From contig CAWDJZ010000013.1 of assembly GCA_963802765.1 (NCBI GenBank), positions 186,001 through 250,000 of the forward strand: a stretch of DNA of 64,000 nt, written 5' to 3'. Each line of letters starts with the position of its first letter. The stretch's first letter is position 1. The notes under the pieces are model-generated. The model had not been told where the DNA came from. It saw only the letters and a list, made by a program, of their open reading frames with translations, and did not search any database. A program made the translations under genes and the position numbers. This stretch comes from Gaiellasilicea sp963802765 (lineage in GTDB: Bacteria > Actinomycetota > Thermoleophilia > Gaiellales > Gaiellaceae). Below are positions 27,345-36,002 of the stretch, piece after piece.

Positions 27345-28525
27345 GTGGCCCGAATCGCCCTCGAGAACGTCTCGAAGGTCTATGCGGACGGCACGCGCGC
27401 GGTCCACGAGCTCGACCTCGCGATCGAGGACGGGGAGCTGATGGTCTTCGTCGGCCCGTCGGGCTGCGGCAAGACCTCGGCGCTGCGGATGATCGCGGGC
27501 CTCGAGGAGATCACGGAGGGAACGATCTGGATCGGCGACACGGCGGTCAACGAGCTGCCGCCGAAGGACCGCGACGTCGCGATGATCTTCCAGAACTACG
27601 CCCTCTATCCGCACATGAACGCGTACGACAACATGGCGTTCGCGCTCAAGATGCGCGGGATCGACAAGCCGGAGCGGGACCGGCGCGTGCGCAAGGCGGC
27701 GGCAGTGCTCGGGCTCGACGACGTGCTCGTGAAGAAGCCGAGGACGCTCTCCGGCGGGCAGCGCCAGCGGGTCGCGATGGGCCGGGCGATCGTGCGCGAG
27801 CCGCGGGCGTTCCTGATGGACGAGCCGCTCTCGAACCTCGACGCGAAGCTGCGCGTGCAGATGCGAGCCGAGATCGCGCGCATCCAGCGCGACCTGAGCG
27901 TGACCACGATCTACGTCACCCACGACCAGTCGGAGGCGATGACTCTCGGCGACCGGGTCGCCGTGATGCGCAAGGGCGAGCTCCAGCAGCTGGACACGCC
28001 GCCGAACCTCTACAACGCGCCGGTCAACCTCTTCGTGGCCGAGTTCATCGGCTCGCCGGCGATGAACCTCGTCGAGGCGGAGGTCTCGGAGGGACACGTG
28101 CGCTTCGGCCCGCACACCCTCGCCGCTCGACGGCGGCGGCAGGCGCTCTGGCCGCGTACGAAGGGCGCAAGGTCGCGCTCGGGATCCGGCCGGAGGATCT
28201 CGAGGACGCCGCCCTCTCCGATGCGCCCGAGAACGACCGGCTTCCCGTCACGGTCGAGCTGCGCGAGGACATGGGCGCCGAGATCTTCCTCCACTTCTCC
28301 GTCGACGCCCGCCACGTCGCCACCGAGGACGTGAAGGACGCAGTCGAGGCCGACGAGGCGGTCGCCGCGCTCGAGCAGCACGCAGTGGCGCGGGGGACGC
28401 CGTTCGTCGCCCGCGTGGGGCGCGAGTCGCGGGCGCGCGAGGGCGAGGCGGTCGAGGTCGCCGTCGACCTGCGCCGGCTCCATTTCTTCGACCTCGAGAC
28501 CGGAGCCGCGATCCGGGAGGGGTAG
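27345..28525 (+). CDS. Carbohydrate ABC transporter ATPase, MalK/UgpC-like (two frameshifts)
   Basis: ATP-binding subunit, about 393 residues, expected to power the divergent MalFG-type permeases. Motifs are Walker A GPSGCGKTSALR, Q-loop IFQNYALYPHMN, signature LSGGQRQRVAMGRAI, Walker B FLMDEPLSNLDAKL and H-loop YVTHDQSEA, followed by a C-terminal OB/TOBE region. Two extra bases near 28128 and 28140 break the TOBE part. Removing them yields LDGGG then ALAAYEGRKVALGIRPEDLE, joining MGAEIFLHFSVDA and the stop at 28525. GTG 27345 is preferred; TTG 27324 is also in frame. Confidence 0.87.
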
Positions 28526-28534
28526 GCTTCGGGC

Positions 28535-29887
28535 ATGGCGACGATCGAGACGAACCCGCAGCTGGGCGCCCAGGTCAAGGCCGACGCGAAGGAGTTCGTC
28601 CTCCACTCCTGGTCGGTGCAGAACGCGATCGACCCGATCCCTGTCGCCGGCGCCGAGGGCCGCCACTTCTGGGACTACGAGGGCAAGCGCTACCTCGACT
28701 TCGCGTCGCAGCTCGTCAACGTCTCGATCGGCTACGGGCACCCGAAGGTGATCGCGGCGATCAAGGAGCAGGCGGAGAAGCTCTGCACGATCGGCCCGCC
28801 GATGGCGACCGAGCCCCGCTCGACGCTCGCCCGGATGCTGGCGGAGATCACGCCCGGCAACCTGAAGATGTCGTTCTTCACGAACGGCGGCGCCGAGGCG
28901 AACGAGAACGCAATCAAGGTCGCCCGCTGGGTCACGGGCCGCCACAAGATCATCGCGCGCTACCGTTCGTACCACGGCGCGACCGGCGGCGCGATCACGC
29001 TCACCGGCGACCCGCGCCGCTGGCACGCCGAACCCGGCCTGCCCGGCGTCGTCCGGATGCTCGACCCGTACAGCTACCGCTGTCCGGCCGGCCATCCCGA
29101 CCCGTGCCCCGTCTGCTCGGGCGCGCCGCACCTCGAGGAGATCCTCCAGTACGAGGGCGCCCACACCGTCGCCGCGGTCATCCTCGAGACGGTCGTCGGC
29201 ACGAACGGCGTGATCGTCCCGCCCGACGGCTACCTCCAGTCGATCCGCGAGACGTGCGACCGGCACGGGATCCTGCTCATCTGCGACGAGGTGATGGCCG
29301 GCTTCGGCCGCACCGGCAAGTGGTTCGCCTGCGAGCACTGGGACGTCGTCCCCGACATCCTCACCGTCGCGAAGGGGATCAACTCGGGCTACGTCCCGCT
29401 CGGGGCGATGATCGTCTCCGAGCCGGTCGCCGAGCAGTTGCGCGACCGCTTCCTCGCCGGGGGGCTCACCTACTCCGGCCACCCGCTCGCCTGCGCCAGC
29501 GCCGTCGCGTCGATCGAGGCCTTCCAGGAGGAGGGGATCGTCGAGAACGCGGCCGAGCACGGCACGTACCTGGCCGAGGCGCTGCCGGCGCTGGCCGCGA
29601 GGCATCCGTCGATCGGCGACGTGCGCGGGCTCGGCCTCTTCTGGGGGCTCGAGCTCGTCCGCAACCGCGAGACGAAGGAGATGCTCGTCCCCTTCAACGC
29701 CGGCGGCGAGGCTGCGGCCCCGGTGGCGCGGCTGCAGAAGGCCGCCCTCGAGGCGGGCCTGTACCTGATGACGCACTGGAACGTGGTCATGGTCGTCCCC
29801 CCGCTGACGATCACCCGCGAGGAGCTCGACGAGGGCCTGGCCGTCCTCGACGACGCGCTCGCGATCGCCGACGAGTACGTCGGCTAG
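28535..29887 (+). CDS. Class III aminotransferase (taurine/beta-alanine:pyruvate-like)
   Basis: A 450-residue PLP-dependent omega-aminotransferase. Hallmarks are FFTNGGAEANENAIKVAR, YHGATGGA, the acidic PLP contact in LLICDEVMAGFGRTGKW, and the Schiff-base lysine K280 in TVAKGINSGYVPLGA. An inserted CPAGHPDPCPVCSG segment with several cysteines is like that in taurine-pyruvate and related transaminases. TAGGCT (28523-28528) overlaps the ATPase stop and lies 6 bases before ATG, so a separate leaderless transcript is likely. Substrate is uncertain: taurine, beta-alanine or a diamine. Intact; its stop lies in CTAG 29884-29887 shared with marR. Confidence 0.88.
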   Translation: MATIETNPQLGAQVKADAKEFVLHSWSVQNAIDPIPVAGAEGRHFWDYEGKRYLDFASQLVNVSIGYGHPKVIAAIKEQAEKLCTIGPPMATEPRSTLARMLAEITPGNLKMSFFTNGGAEANENAIKVARWVTGRHKIIARYRSYHGATGGAITLTGDPRRWHAEPGLPGVVRMLDPYSYRCPAGHPDPCPVCSGAPHLEEILQYEGAHTVAAVILETVVGTNGVIVPPDGYLQSIRETCDRHGILLICDEVMAGFGRTGKWFACEHWDVVPDILTVAKGINSGYVPLGAMIVSEPVAEQLRDRFLAGGLTYSGHPLACASAVASIEAFQEEGIVENAAEHGTYLAEALPALAARHPSIGDVRGLGLFWGLELVRNRETKEMLVPFNAGGEAAAPVARLQKAALEAGLYLMTHWNVVMVVPPLTITREELDEGLAVLDDALAIADEYVG

Positions 29888-30355
29888 CTGACGCAGCTGC
29901 CGGCGCCGACGCCCGGGCAGGCGGCCGAGCAGCTCGCTCAGCTGGGCGACCTCGTCCTCGTCGAGCGCGCCGCGGAAGAGCGAGCGGAGCAGCTGGGCGT
30001 GCTCGGCGCCAACGCACTCGAGCGTGCCTCGGCCCTCGTCGGTGAGAGCCGCCCACGTGACACGCGCGTCGCTGTCACATTGCTTGTTCTCGACGAGGCC
30101 GGCCGCCTGGAGACCCTCCAGGAGCCGCGTCACGCCGGACGGCGTGAGCATCAGCAGGCCGACGAGATCGATCCGGCGCAGCCGCTGCTCGTCGGCGCGG
30201 TAGAGGTGGTAGAGGGCCTCGAAGTCGTTGAGGGTCAGTCCGCGTGGGGTGAGCACCTCCGCCTCGAGCTCCCGCCGCAGGACGCTGTGCGCCCGCATCA
30301 GGCGGGCGAATGTCTCGATCTCGACGGTTCGTTCACTTATTACTTGACGACTCAA
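29884..30355 (-). CDS. MarR-family transcriptional regulator (one frameshift)
   Basis: A winged-helix repressor of about 157 residues. It has helices from ETFARLMRAHSVLRRELEAE, the recognition region MLTPSGVTRLLEGLQAAGLV, and the wing ENKQCDSDARVTWAALTDEG. One extra base near 29912 hides the natural end; removing it gives GAGSCVS and a TAG sharing CTAG with the aminotransferase stop. The start is TTG 30355 with AGGAAG upstream. It is divergent from yceI, and two 13-base operator-like palindromes lie in the shared promoter, so it probably represses yceI and itself. A single cysteine in the wing and one near the C-terminus could be redox sensors; this is speculative. Confidence 0.82.
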
Positions 30356-30387
30356 TCTTCTTCCTCTACAGTTGCTTGCGCACTCAA
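30343..30387. promoter_or_regulatory. Twin MarR operators over the yceI promoter
   Basis: Two near-identical sites, CTTGACGACTCAA (30343-30355) and CTTGCGCACTCAA (30375-30387), each have TTG and CAA arms and are 32 bases apart (about three helical turns). For yceI a -35 TTGACG (30345-30350) and -10 TACAGT (30367-30372) with a 16-base spacer fit. The first site covers the -35 and the second the transcription start region. The first also overlaps the TTG start of marR. Confidence 0.6.
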
Positions 30388-30414
30388 GAATACACCACGA
30401 CGAAGGGGAGAGCA

Positions 30415-30951
30415 ATGAGCACGACAGCACAGACCAGCACGCAGATTCCGGTCGGCACGTGGCGGGTCGACCCGATTCACTCGAGCATCGGCTTCGCCGT
30501 CAAGCACAACACCGTCATGACCTTCCGCGGCACGTTCGAGGAGTTCGACGCGACGCTCGCGGACGGCCGCCTCGCGGGCACCGCGAAGGTGGCGAGCATC
30601 AAGGTCGACGACGAGACCCTCGCCGGCCATCTTCAGAGCCCCGACTTCTTCGACGCCGAGCGATTCCCCGAGCTGCGCTTCGTTTCCCACTCGATCGAGC
30701 GGGACGGCGAGCGCGTTTCGATCGCGGGCGAGCTGACGATCAAGGGCGTCGGCGCCGTTGTCGAGCTGGCCGGCACGGTCTCCGGCCCGGTCACGGACGG
30801 CTACGGGAACGAGCGGATCGGGCTCGACCTCGAGACCACGATCAACCGTCACGACTTCGGGGTCAGCTGGAACGCCGACCTGCCGGGCGGCGGCTCGATG
30901 CTCGACGACGACGTCGTCATCACCGCCAACCTCGAGCTGGTGCAGGGGTAG
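30415..30951 (+). CDS. YceI-family lipid-binding protein
   Basis: A 178-residue single-domain YceI protein, a lipocalin-like beta barrel that binds polyisoprenoids. It begins IPVGTWRVDPIHSSIGFAVK, has FRGTFEEFDATL, AGHLQSPDFFDAERFPELRF and ELTIKGVGAVVELAG, and closes with ETTINRHDFGVSWNADLPGG. No signal peptide is present, so it is cytoplasmic, as in many actinobacteria. A strong AAGGGGAG site precedes ATG. It is divergent from a MarR regulator and followed after 5 bases by an FMN reductase, suggesting an oxidative or quinone stress unit. Confidence 0.9.
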   Translation: MSTTAQTSTQIPVGTWRVDPIHSSIGFAVKHNTVMTFRGTFEEFDATLADGRLAGTAKVASIKVDDETLAGHLQSPDFFDAERFPELRFVSHSIERDGERVSIAGELTIKGVGAVVELAGTVSGPVTDGYGNERIGLDLETTINRHDFGVSWNADLPGGGSMLDDDVVITANLELVQG

Positions 30952-30956
30952 GCGAG

Positions 30957-31508
30957 ATGAAGATCCTCGCGATCAGCGGCAGCCTCCGCGCGGGGTCGCA
31001 CAACACCGACCTGCTCCAGGCGGCTGCCGCGGTCGCCCCCGACGGCGTCGACGTCGAGCTCTTCGGCGGGCTGAAGGAGATCCCGCCCTACGACGCGGAC
31101 GACGACTTCCCGGGCGCCCAGCCGGCCGCGGTCGACCGCCTCAGGGAGGCACTGGACGAGGCCGACGCCGTGCTCGTGGCCACGCCCGAGTACAACTCGT
31201 CGATCCCGGGCGTGCTCAAGAACGCGCTCGACTGGGTCTCCCGCCCGCTCGCCGAGTCGCCGGTCCGGAACAAGCCCGTCGCGGTGCTCTCGTCCAGCAC
31301 GGGGATGTTCGGCGGCGTCTGGGCGGCGGCCGAGACACGAAAGGTGCTCGGCGCGCTCGGCGCCCGCACCCTCGAGGACACCGTGGCCGTGCCGAAGGCG
31401 CACGAACGGCTCGCGGACGGCGTCGACGCGACGCTCTTCGACGAGCTTCGGACCGTCGTCGACGCACTCGCCGCGGCGGTCGAGGCTCGCGAGAGAGCCG
31501 CCGCCTAG
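30957..31508 (+). CDS. NADPH-dependent FMN reductase/quinone reductase
   Basis: A 183-residue flavodoxin-like reductase. It shows LAISGSLRAGSHNTDLLQAA (flavin phosphate loop), VLVATPEYNSSIPGVLKNALDW (the characteristic PEYN motif) and KPVAVLSSSTGMFGGVWA. It likely reduces FMN, quinones, azo dyes or chromate with NADPH. It forms a unit with yceI under the MarR-controlled promoter. The stop shares CTAG 31505-31508 with the convergent hydrolase. Confidence 0.9.
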   Translation: MKILAISGSLRAGSHNTDLLQAAAAVAPDGVDVELFGGLKEIPPYDADDDFPGAQPAAVDRLREALDEADAVLVATPEYNSSIPGVLKNALDWVSRPLAESPVRNKPVAVLSSSTGMFGGVWAAAETRKVLGALGARTLEDTVAVPKAHERLADGVDATLFDELRTVVDALAAAVEARERAAA

Positions 31509-32271
31509 CGGAGGAAGCGCTCGACGGCGGCAACCGTGTCGTCGAGCGCGTCCCAGAGGACGGTGTGCCCGGCCGGGATGCGGGCGACCTCGAGCAGGTC
31601 GCCGAGCGCGCCGGCGTGCTCGGCGAGCAGGTGGTCGTACGGGAGGTAGGAGGTCTCGCCGAGCACGAGCAGCGTCGGAATCCGGACGCGCTCGAAGGGC
31701 GGCGGCTCGCGTGTCATCTCGCCGTAGGCGGCAACGACGGCGCTCTGCGAGTAGCGGTAGCGGAAGCGGCCGTCGCCGTCCGCGACCAGATGCTCGCGCA
31801 GCGAGTCCTCGACGAGCTCGCGCGGGGCGGTCGTGAGCACGCTCTCCTCGTAGCGGCGGTCGATGCCCTCCGCGAAGGACGCGTAGGACCGGTCTGTCCG
31901 CGCATTCTCGGCGGACGCGAGGCCGACATGCGGCGGCAGCCGGATCGCCGGGTCGAGCAACACGAGCCGCTCCACGCGCTCCGGCGCGGCGGCCGCCGCC
32001 TCGTAGGCGACCCGACCACCGAACGAGTGGCCGAGCCAGGCGCAGCGTTCCTGCGGGGCGGCCTCGAGCACGTCGCCGACGTGCTGCTCGAGATGCCACG
32101 GCGGCTCCCACGTCGAGTCCGCGTGCCCGCGCAGGTCGAGCGCGACGACGTGGAAGCGATCCGCCAGCCGCTTCGCCAGCGGGCGAAGTGCAGGCCGTGG
32201 CTCGTGACGCCGTGCAGGCAGACAAGCGCAGGCAGACCCGCGTCGCCCCACTCGTGGCGCGCGAGCGTCAA
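31505..32271 (-). CDS. Alpha/beta-hydrolase (one frameshift)
   Basis: About 255 residues. The N-terminal part has the strand and oxyanion loop ALVCLHGVTSHG. After one missing base near 32180 the frame continues PLAKRLADRFHVVALDLRGH, and the nucleophile elbow is GHSFGGRVA (serine in GxSxG). The acid and histidine lie near TLLVLGETSYLPYD and IPAGHTVLW. The start is TTG 32271, which overlaps the stop of the peroxiredoxin gene (TTGA). Substrate unknown. The span is 3n+2 bases, consistent with a single deletion. Confidence 0.8.
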
Positions 32272-32726
32272 TCCGCGGCGACGCCGAGCGGGCCGGAGAC
32301 GATTTCCTTGCGGCGCGTGTCGGCGTCGTTGACGAGGCTCCAGACGACGATGCCCTGCTTGTCGATCAGGAAGGTGCCGCGGACGGGCGCACCGCGCTTC
32401 TCGTCGAAGACCCCGTACGCCTTCGCCGCCTCGCCGTGCGGCCAGAAGTCGGAGGCGAGCGTGTACGTGAGGCCGAGCTTCTCCTTCCACGCCTGCCGGG
32501 CCGGCGCGGAGTCGCAGGAAACGAGCACGACGTCGGTGTCGGAGCTCTCGAAGGAGGGCAGATTCTCCTGCAAATCGCGTGCTTCCTCCTCGCAGACGGG
32601 CGTGAACGCGAACGGATGGAAGACGAGTAGAACGTTACGTCGGCCGCGGTAGTCGGCGAGCCGGGCACGGGTCGACTTGTCGACCTCGAGGTCGAAGTCC
32701 GGCGCCTCACTCCCGGTCTCGATCAT
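32268..32726 (-). CDS. Peroxiredoxin, AhpE-like
   Basis: A 152-residue thioredoxin-fold peroxidase. The peroxidatic cysteine is C45 in HPFAFTPVCEEEA, the position and context seen in Mycobacterium AhpE. A second cysteine sits in VSCDSAPARQAWKEKLG, and the conserved arginine is in RGTFLIDKQG. It should reduce hydroperoxides or peroxynitrite in the cytoplasm. It overlaps rarA by ATGA and the hydrolase by TTGA, so the three genes form a tight operon. Confidence 0.9.
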   Translation of the reverse strand: MIETGSEAPDFDLEVDKSTRARLADYRGRRNVLLVFHPFAFTPVCEEEARDLQENLPSFESSDTDVVLVSCDSAPARQAWKEKLGLTYTLASDFWPHGEAAKAYGVFDEKRGAPVRGTFLIDKQGIVVWSLVNDADTRRKEIVSGPLGVAAD

Positions 32727-33982
32727 CCCGCATCCTCCTCGCCGTTGCCCGAGGGCCGATAGTACCGCCGGCCCCGCAGCTCCTCCGGCAGGTAGTCGAG
32801 CTCGGAACCGCGCGGATCGACGTGCGGGTCGACATAGCCGACGCCGCGGCCGAGCTTCTTCGCGGCTGCGTAGCTCGCGTCGAGCAGCATCGGCGGCGGC
32901 CTCAGGTTGCCGCCCTTGCGGACGTCATCGCGCGCCGACCAGATCGCCTTGGCGCTCGCCTTCGACTTGGGGGCGTTGGCGAGGTAAATGGCGGCCTGGG
33001 CGAGGTTGAGCTGCGCCTCGGGCAGGCCGACGTGCTCGAGCGCATGCGCGGCGGCCACCGCGACCTGCAGCGCGCGCGGGTCCGCGTTGCCGACGTCCTC
33101 CGAGGCAAAGATGGTCATCCGGCGGGCGATGAAGCGCGGATCCTCGCCCCCCTCGAGCATCGCCGCCAGGTAGTAGACCGCGGCGTCCGGATCGGAGCCG
33201 CGCATCGACTTGATGAAAGCGGAGATGAAGTCGTAGTGCTGGTCCGCCCCCTTGTCGTACCGGAGCGGCCGTTTGCGAGCGGCGTCCTCGACGTGCCGCT
33301 CGGCCAGGGGGGCGCCTTCGGCCTGGGCGGTCTCCCAGGCGAGCTCGACCGTCGAGAGGGCCGTGCGTGCGTCACCGCCGGCGCGGCGCGCGACGAGGGC
33401 GACGAGCTCGTCGTCGGGCTCGGCTCCGATCGCGGCCGCGCCGCGACGCACGACTTCCGCGAGCTCGTCCTCCGAGAGCGCCTCGAGCTCGATCACCTGG
33501 CAGCGGGAGAGAAGCGCCGAGTTGACCTCGAAGTACGGGTTCTCGGTCGTCGCCCCGATCAGGGTCACGAGCCCCTCCTCGACCGCGGGTAGCAGCGCGT
33601 CCTGCTGGGCCTTGTTGAAGCGGTGGATCTCGTCGAGGAAGAGGATCGTCCGCTGCCCGGAGCCGCCGAGGCGGTCGCGGGCCCGCTGCATCACCGCGCG
33701 CACGTCGTCGACGCGGGCAGAGACGGCCGAGAGCTCCTCGAACGCCGCGCCCGTCTCGGCGGCAACGATCCGGGCGAGCGTCGTCTTCCCCACGCCGGGC
33801 GGGCCGTAGAGGATCAGCGAGCGAAGCCTGTCCTCCTCGATCGCTGCACGCAGCGCCGAGCCCTCGCCAAGCACGTGCCGCTGCCCCACGAGCTCCGCGA
33901 GCGAGCGGGGCCGCAGGCGGAGCGCGAGCGGTGCGAACTCGGCCGAACGCTCGCGCGCTGCGTCGGCGAAGAGGTCTTCCAT
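32723..33982 (-). CDS. rarA: Replication-associated recombination protein RarA (MgsA)
   Basis: A 419-residue AAA+ clamp-loader-like ATPase acting at stalled replication forks. It begins MEDLFADAARERSAEFAPLA, then LRPRSLAELVGQRHVLGEGS, Walker A YGPPGVGKTTLARIVA, Walker B ILFLDEIHRFNKAQQDALLP, sensor GATTENPYFEVNSALLSRCQ, and the C-terminal family block DFISAFIKSMRGSDPDAAVY with VGLPEAQLNLAQAAIYLA. Intact. CATACT (33994-33989) lies 6 bases before ATG and overlaps the -10 of the divergent kynA gene. Confidence 0.95.
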   Translation of the reverse strand: MEDLFADAARERSAEFAPLALRLRPRSLAELVGQRHVLGEGSALRAAIEEDRLRSLILYGPPGVGKTTLARIVAAETGAAFEELSAVSARVDDVRAVMQRARDRLGGSGQRTILFLDEIHRFNKAQQDALLPAVEEGLVTLIGATTENPYFEVNSALLSRCQVIELEALSEDELAEVVRRGAAAIGAEPDDELVALVARRAGGDARTALSTVELAWETAQAEGAPLAERHVEDAARKRPLRYDKGADQHYDFISAFIKSMRGSDPDAAVYYLAAMLEGGEDPRFIARRMTIFASEDVGNADPRALQVAVAAAHALEHVGLPEAQLNLAQAAIYLANAPKSKASAKAIWSARDDVRKGGNLRPPPMLLDASYAAAKKLGRGVGYVDPHVDPRGSELDYLPEELRGRRYYRPSGNGEEDAG

Positions 33983-33988
33983 GCGGCC

Positions 33989-33996
33989 AGTATGCT
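33989..33996. promoter_or_regulatory. Overlapping divergent -10 boxes (rarA and kynA)
   Basis: The bases AGTATGCT read as TATGCT on the + strand (33991-33996, 6 bases before GTG 34003) and CATACT on the - strand (33994-33989, 6 bases before ATG 33982). Both genes would start transcription at or next to their start codons, so one short symmetric element appears to drive two leaderless transcripts. Confidence 0.5.
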
Positions 33997-34002
33997 CCGC
34001 GC

Positions 34003-34710
34003 GTGGCGACGCACGAGGACTTCTCGGAGCCGATCCTCGCGGGCGACGCGCCCAGCGACTACGAGCGGTACCTGAACACGGAGGAGCTGCTCGCTCTTCA
34101 GAAGACCGCCGACGAGTGGGTGCATCGCGACGAGCTCCTCTTCCAGACCGTGCACCAGTCCTCGGAGCTCTGGCTGAAGCTCGCGTGGAACGACGTCGAG
34201 GCGGCGACCGAGCACCTGGTCGCGGGCGAGATCCCGCCGGCACTGCGGCTCCTGCGCCGCAGCACGCTCTGCCTCCGGTACGCGACGGAGCAGCTCGACA
34301 TGCTCGAACAGATGTCTCCCTGGGAGTACCAGGAGATCCGCAAGGTGCTCGGCCACGGCAGCGGCTTCGACTCGCCCGGCTGGCGCGAGCTCCGCCGCGT
34401 GACGCCGGCGCTCGGCCAGGCTTTCCACGCACTGCGCGAACAAGCGGGGCTGTCGCTCGTCGACGTCTACGTCCAGGGACGCGAGCGCGAGGAGCTCTAC
34501 CAGCTGGCCGAGGCATTGATGGAGTGGGACGAGCGGATCAATCTCTGGCGGATCCGCCACTACAAGGTGGTGGCGCGGGTGATCGGCGACTCCGTCGTCG
34601 GGACGCAGGGGACGCCGGTCGAGGTGCTCGGCCGGCTCGTCCACCACGTCTTCTTCCCCGAGCTCTGGCGGGTACGCAACGAGCTGACGGCGCTCTCCAA
34701 GGAACAGTGA
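34003..34710 (+). CDS. kynA: Tryptophan 2,3-dioxygenase
   Basis: A 235-residue heme dioxygenase that opens the indole ring of tryptophan to N-formylkynurenine. It has the substrate-pocket helix ELLFQTVHQSSELWLK with H51 (equivalent to the distal histidine), YLNTEELLALQ, and the proximal heme ligand H186 in LWRIRHYKVVARVIG. The usual GTGGSSG segment is changed to GTQGTPV, a divergence worth noting. The C-terminus FFPELWRVRNEL is typical. Length is shorter than the 280 or so of many bacterial TDOs. Intact; it overlaps the next gene by GTGA. Confidence 0.88.
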   Translation: MATHEDFSEPILAGDAPSDYERYLNTEELLALQKTADEWVHRDELLFQTVHQSSELWLKLAWNDVEAATEHLVAGEIPPALRLLRRSTLCLRYATEQLDMLEQMSPWEYQEIRKVLGHGSGFDSPGWRELRRVTPALGQAFHALREQAGLSLVDVYVQGREREELYQLAEALMEWDERINLWRIRHYKVVARVIGDSVVGTQGTPVEVLGRLVHHVFFPELWRVRNELTALSKEQ

Positions 34711-36002
34711 GCGCCACCGAGGTCCGCGATGAGGCCGTGGAGCTGCTGCAGCGGCTGCTCCGGCTGAACACGGTCAACCCGCCGGGGAACGAGACGCTCG
34801 CGGCGGAGTTGTTGCGCGAGTACCTGGAAGCGCACGGCGTGGAGGTCGAGCTCTACGCGCGGACGCCCGAGCGGGCGAACCTCGTCGCACGCCTCCGCGG
34901 CGGCGACGGGCCGAGCCTCTGCTTCCTCTCACACACGGACACAGTCCTCGCCGACCCCTCCGAGTGGACGCGCGACCCGTGGTCCGGCGACGTCGACGGC
35001 GACCACGTCTGGGGCCGCGGCGCGCTCGACATGAAGAATCAGGTCGCCGCGAGCGCGGTTGCGATCGCCTCGCTCGCCCGCGAGGGCTTCAGGCCCTCGG
35101 GTGACCTCGTCTTCGTCGCCGCGGCCGACGAGGAGGTCGGCAAGGCCTTCGGTCTGCAGTGGCTCTGCGAGGAGCACGCGGACGCGGTCCGGGTCGACTA
35201 CGCGATCAACGAGGGCGCAGGCGAGCGGATCGTCGTCGGCGGGACGCCCGTCTACCTCTGTGCGAGCGCGGAGAAGATGTCGTCGCCGTTCCACCTGCGG
35301 GTGCACGGCCGCAGCGGGCACGCATCGATGCCGGGCATCGCGGACAACGCCCTCGTCAAGGCCGCCGCATTGATCCAGAAGCTCGCCGCCTACGAGCCGG
35401 AGCCGGCGATCGGGCCCGAGGTGGCCGGCTTCCTCGACGCGGTGTTGGGCGAGCAGCCACCACCCGCGGAGGTGCTCGAACGCCTGCGCGCCGTCGATCC
35501 GCTGGCCGCGGAGACGATCGAGCCGCTGCTCGCGTTCACGCTCTCGCCGACGATGATCGACGCCTCGAAGCAGCGAAACGTCGTTCCCGGAACGTGTGAG
35601 GTCACGGTCGATCGGCGGCTGCTGCCGGGACAGACGCCCGAGGACGTCGAGCCGATCCTCCGCTCGCTCCTCGGCGAGGGCGACTACGAGCTCGAGACGA
35701 TCGAGCGCTGGGGCGGCACTCGCTCACCGCTCGACACGCCGCTCTGGGACGCGATCGCGACGTGGGTGGAGGAGACCGAGCCGGGCGCGAAGCTCGCACC
35801 GCTCTGCTGTGCCGGGTTCACGGACTCGCACTGGCTCCGGGACGCGTTCGGCACCGTCGCCTACGGCTTCTTCCCGATGAACGTGATGGATCCCGAGCTC
35901 GCGGGCCGGCTGATCCACTCGGCCGACGAGCGCACGCACGTCGACGACCTCGGGCTCGGCGTCGGCTTCCTCCGCCACGCCGCCCGCTCGCTGCTCGGCT
36001 GA
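34707..36002 (+). CDS. M20-family metallohydrolase (ArgE/DapE-like)
   Basis: A 431-residue di-zinc amidohydrolase. The metal motifs are LSHTDTVLADPSEW, WGRGALDMKNQ, and AADEEVGKAFG (catalytic EE). The dimerisation domain has LRVHGRSGHASMPG, and the last histidine is in LIHSADERTHVDD. It resembles acetylornithine deacetylase and succinyl-diaminopimelate desuccinylase but is not diagnostic. Overlap by GTGA with kynA and by TGATG with pabB shows co-translation. A role in hydrolysing formylkynurenine or another amide in this operon is a guess from context. Confidence 0.87.
   Translation: MSATEVRDEAVELLQRLLRLNTVNPPGNETLAAELLREYLEAHGVEVELYARTPERANLVARLRGGDGPSLCFLSHTDTVLADPSEWTRDPWSGDVDGDHVWGRGALDMKNQVAASAVAIASLAREGFRPSGDLVFVAAADEEVGKAFGLQWLCEEHADAVRVDYAINEGAGERIVVGGTPVYLCASAEKMSSPFHLRVHGRSGHASMPGIADNALVKAAALIQKLAAYEPEPAIGPEVAGFLDAVLGEQPPPAEVLERLRAVDPLAAETIEPLLAFTLSPTMIDASKQRNVVPGTCEVTVDRRLLPGQTPEDVEPILRSLLGEGDYELETIERWGGTRSPLDTPLWDAIATWVEETEPGAKLAPLCCAGFTDSHWLRDAFGTVAYGFFPMNVMDPELAGRLIHSADERTHVDDLGLGVGFLRHAARSLLG

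Noticed and set aside
28010..30430. Very long - strand open frame (about 800 codons) under the aminotransferase
   Set aside because: It is the marR frame running on after a one-base insertion, then the shadow of high-GC codons on the other strand. Only the first 155 or so codons are a real protein.
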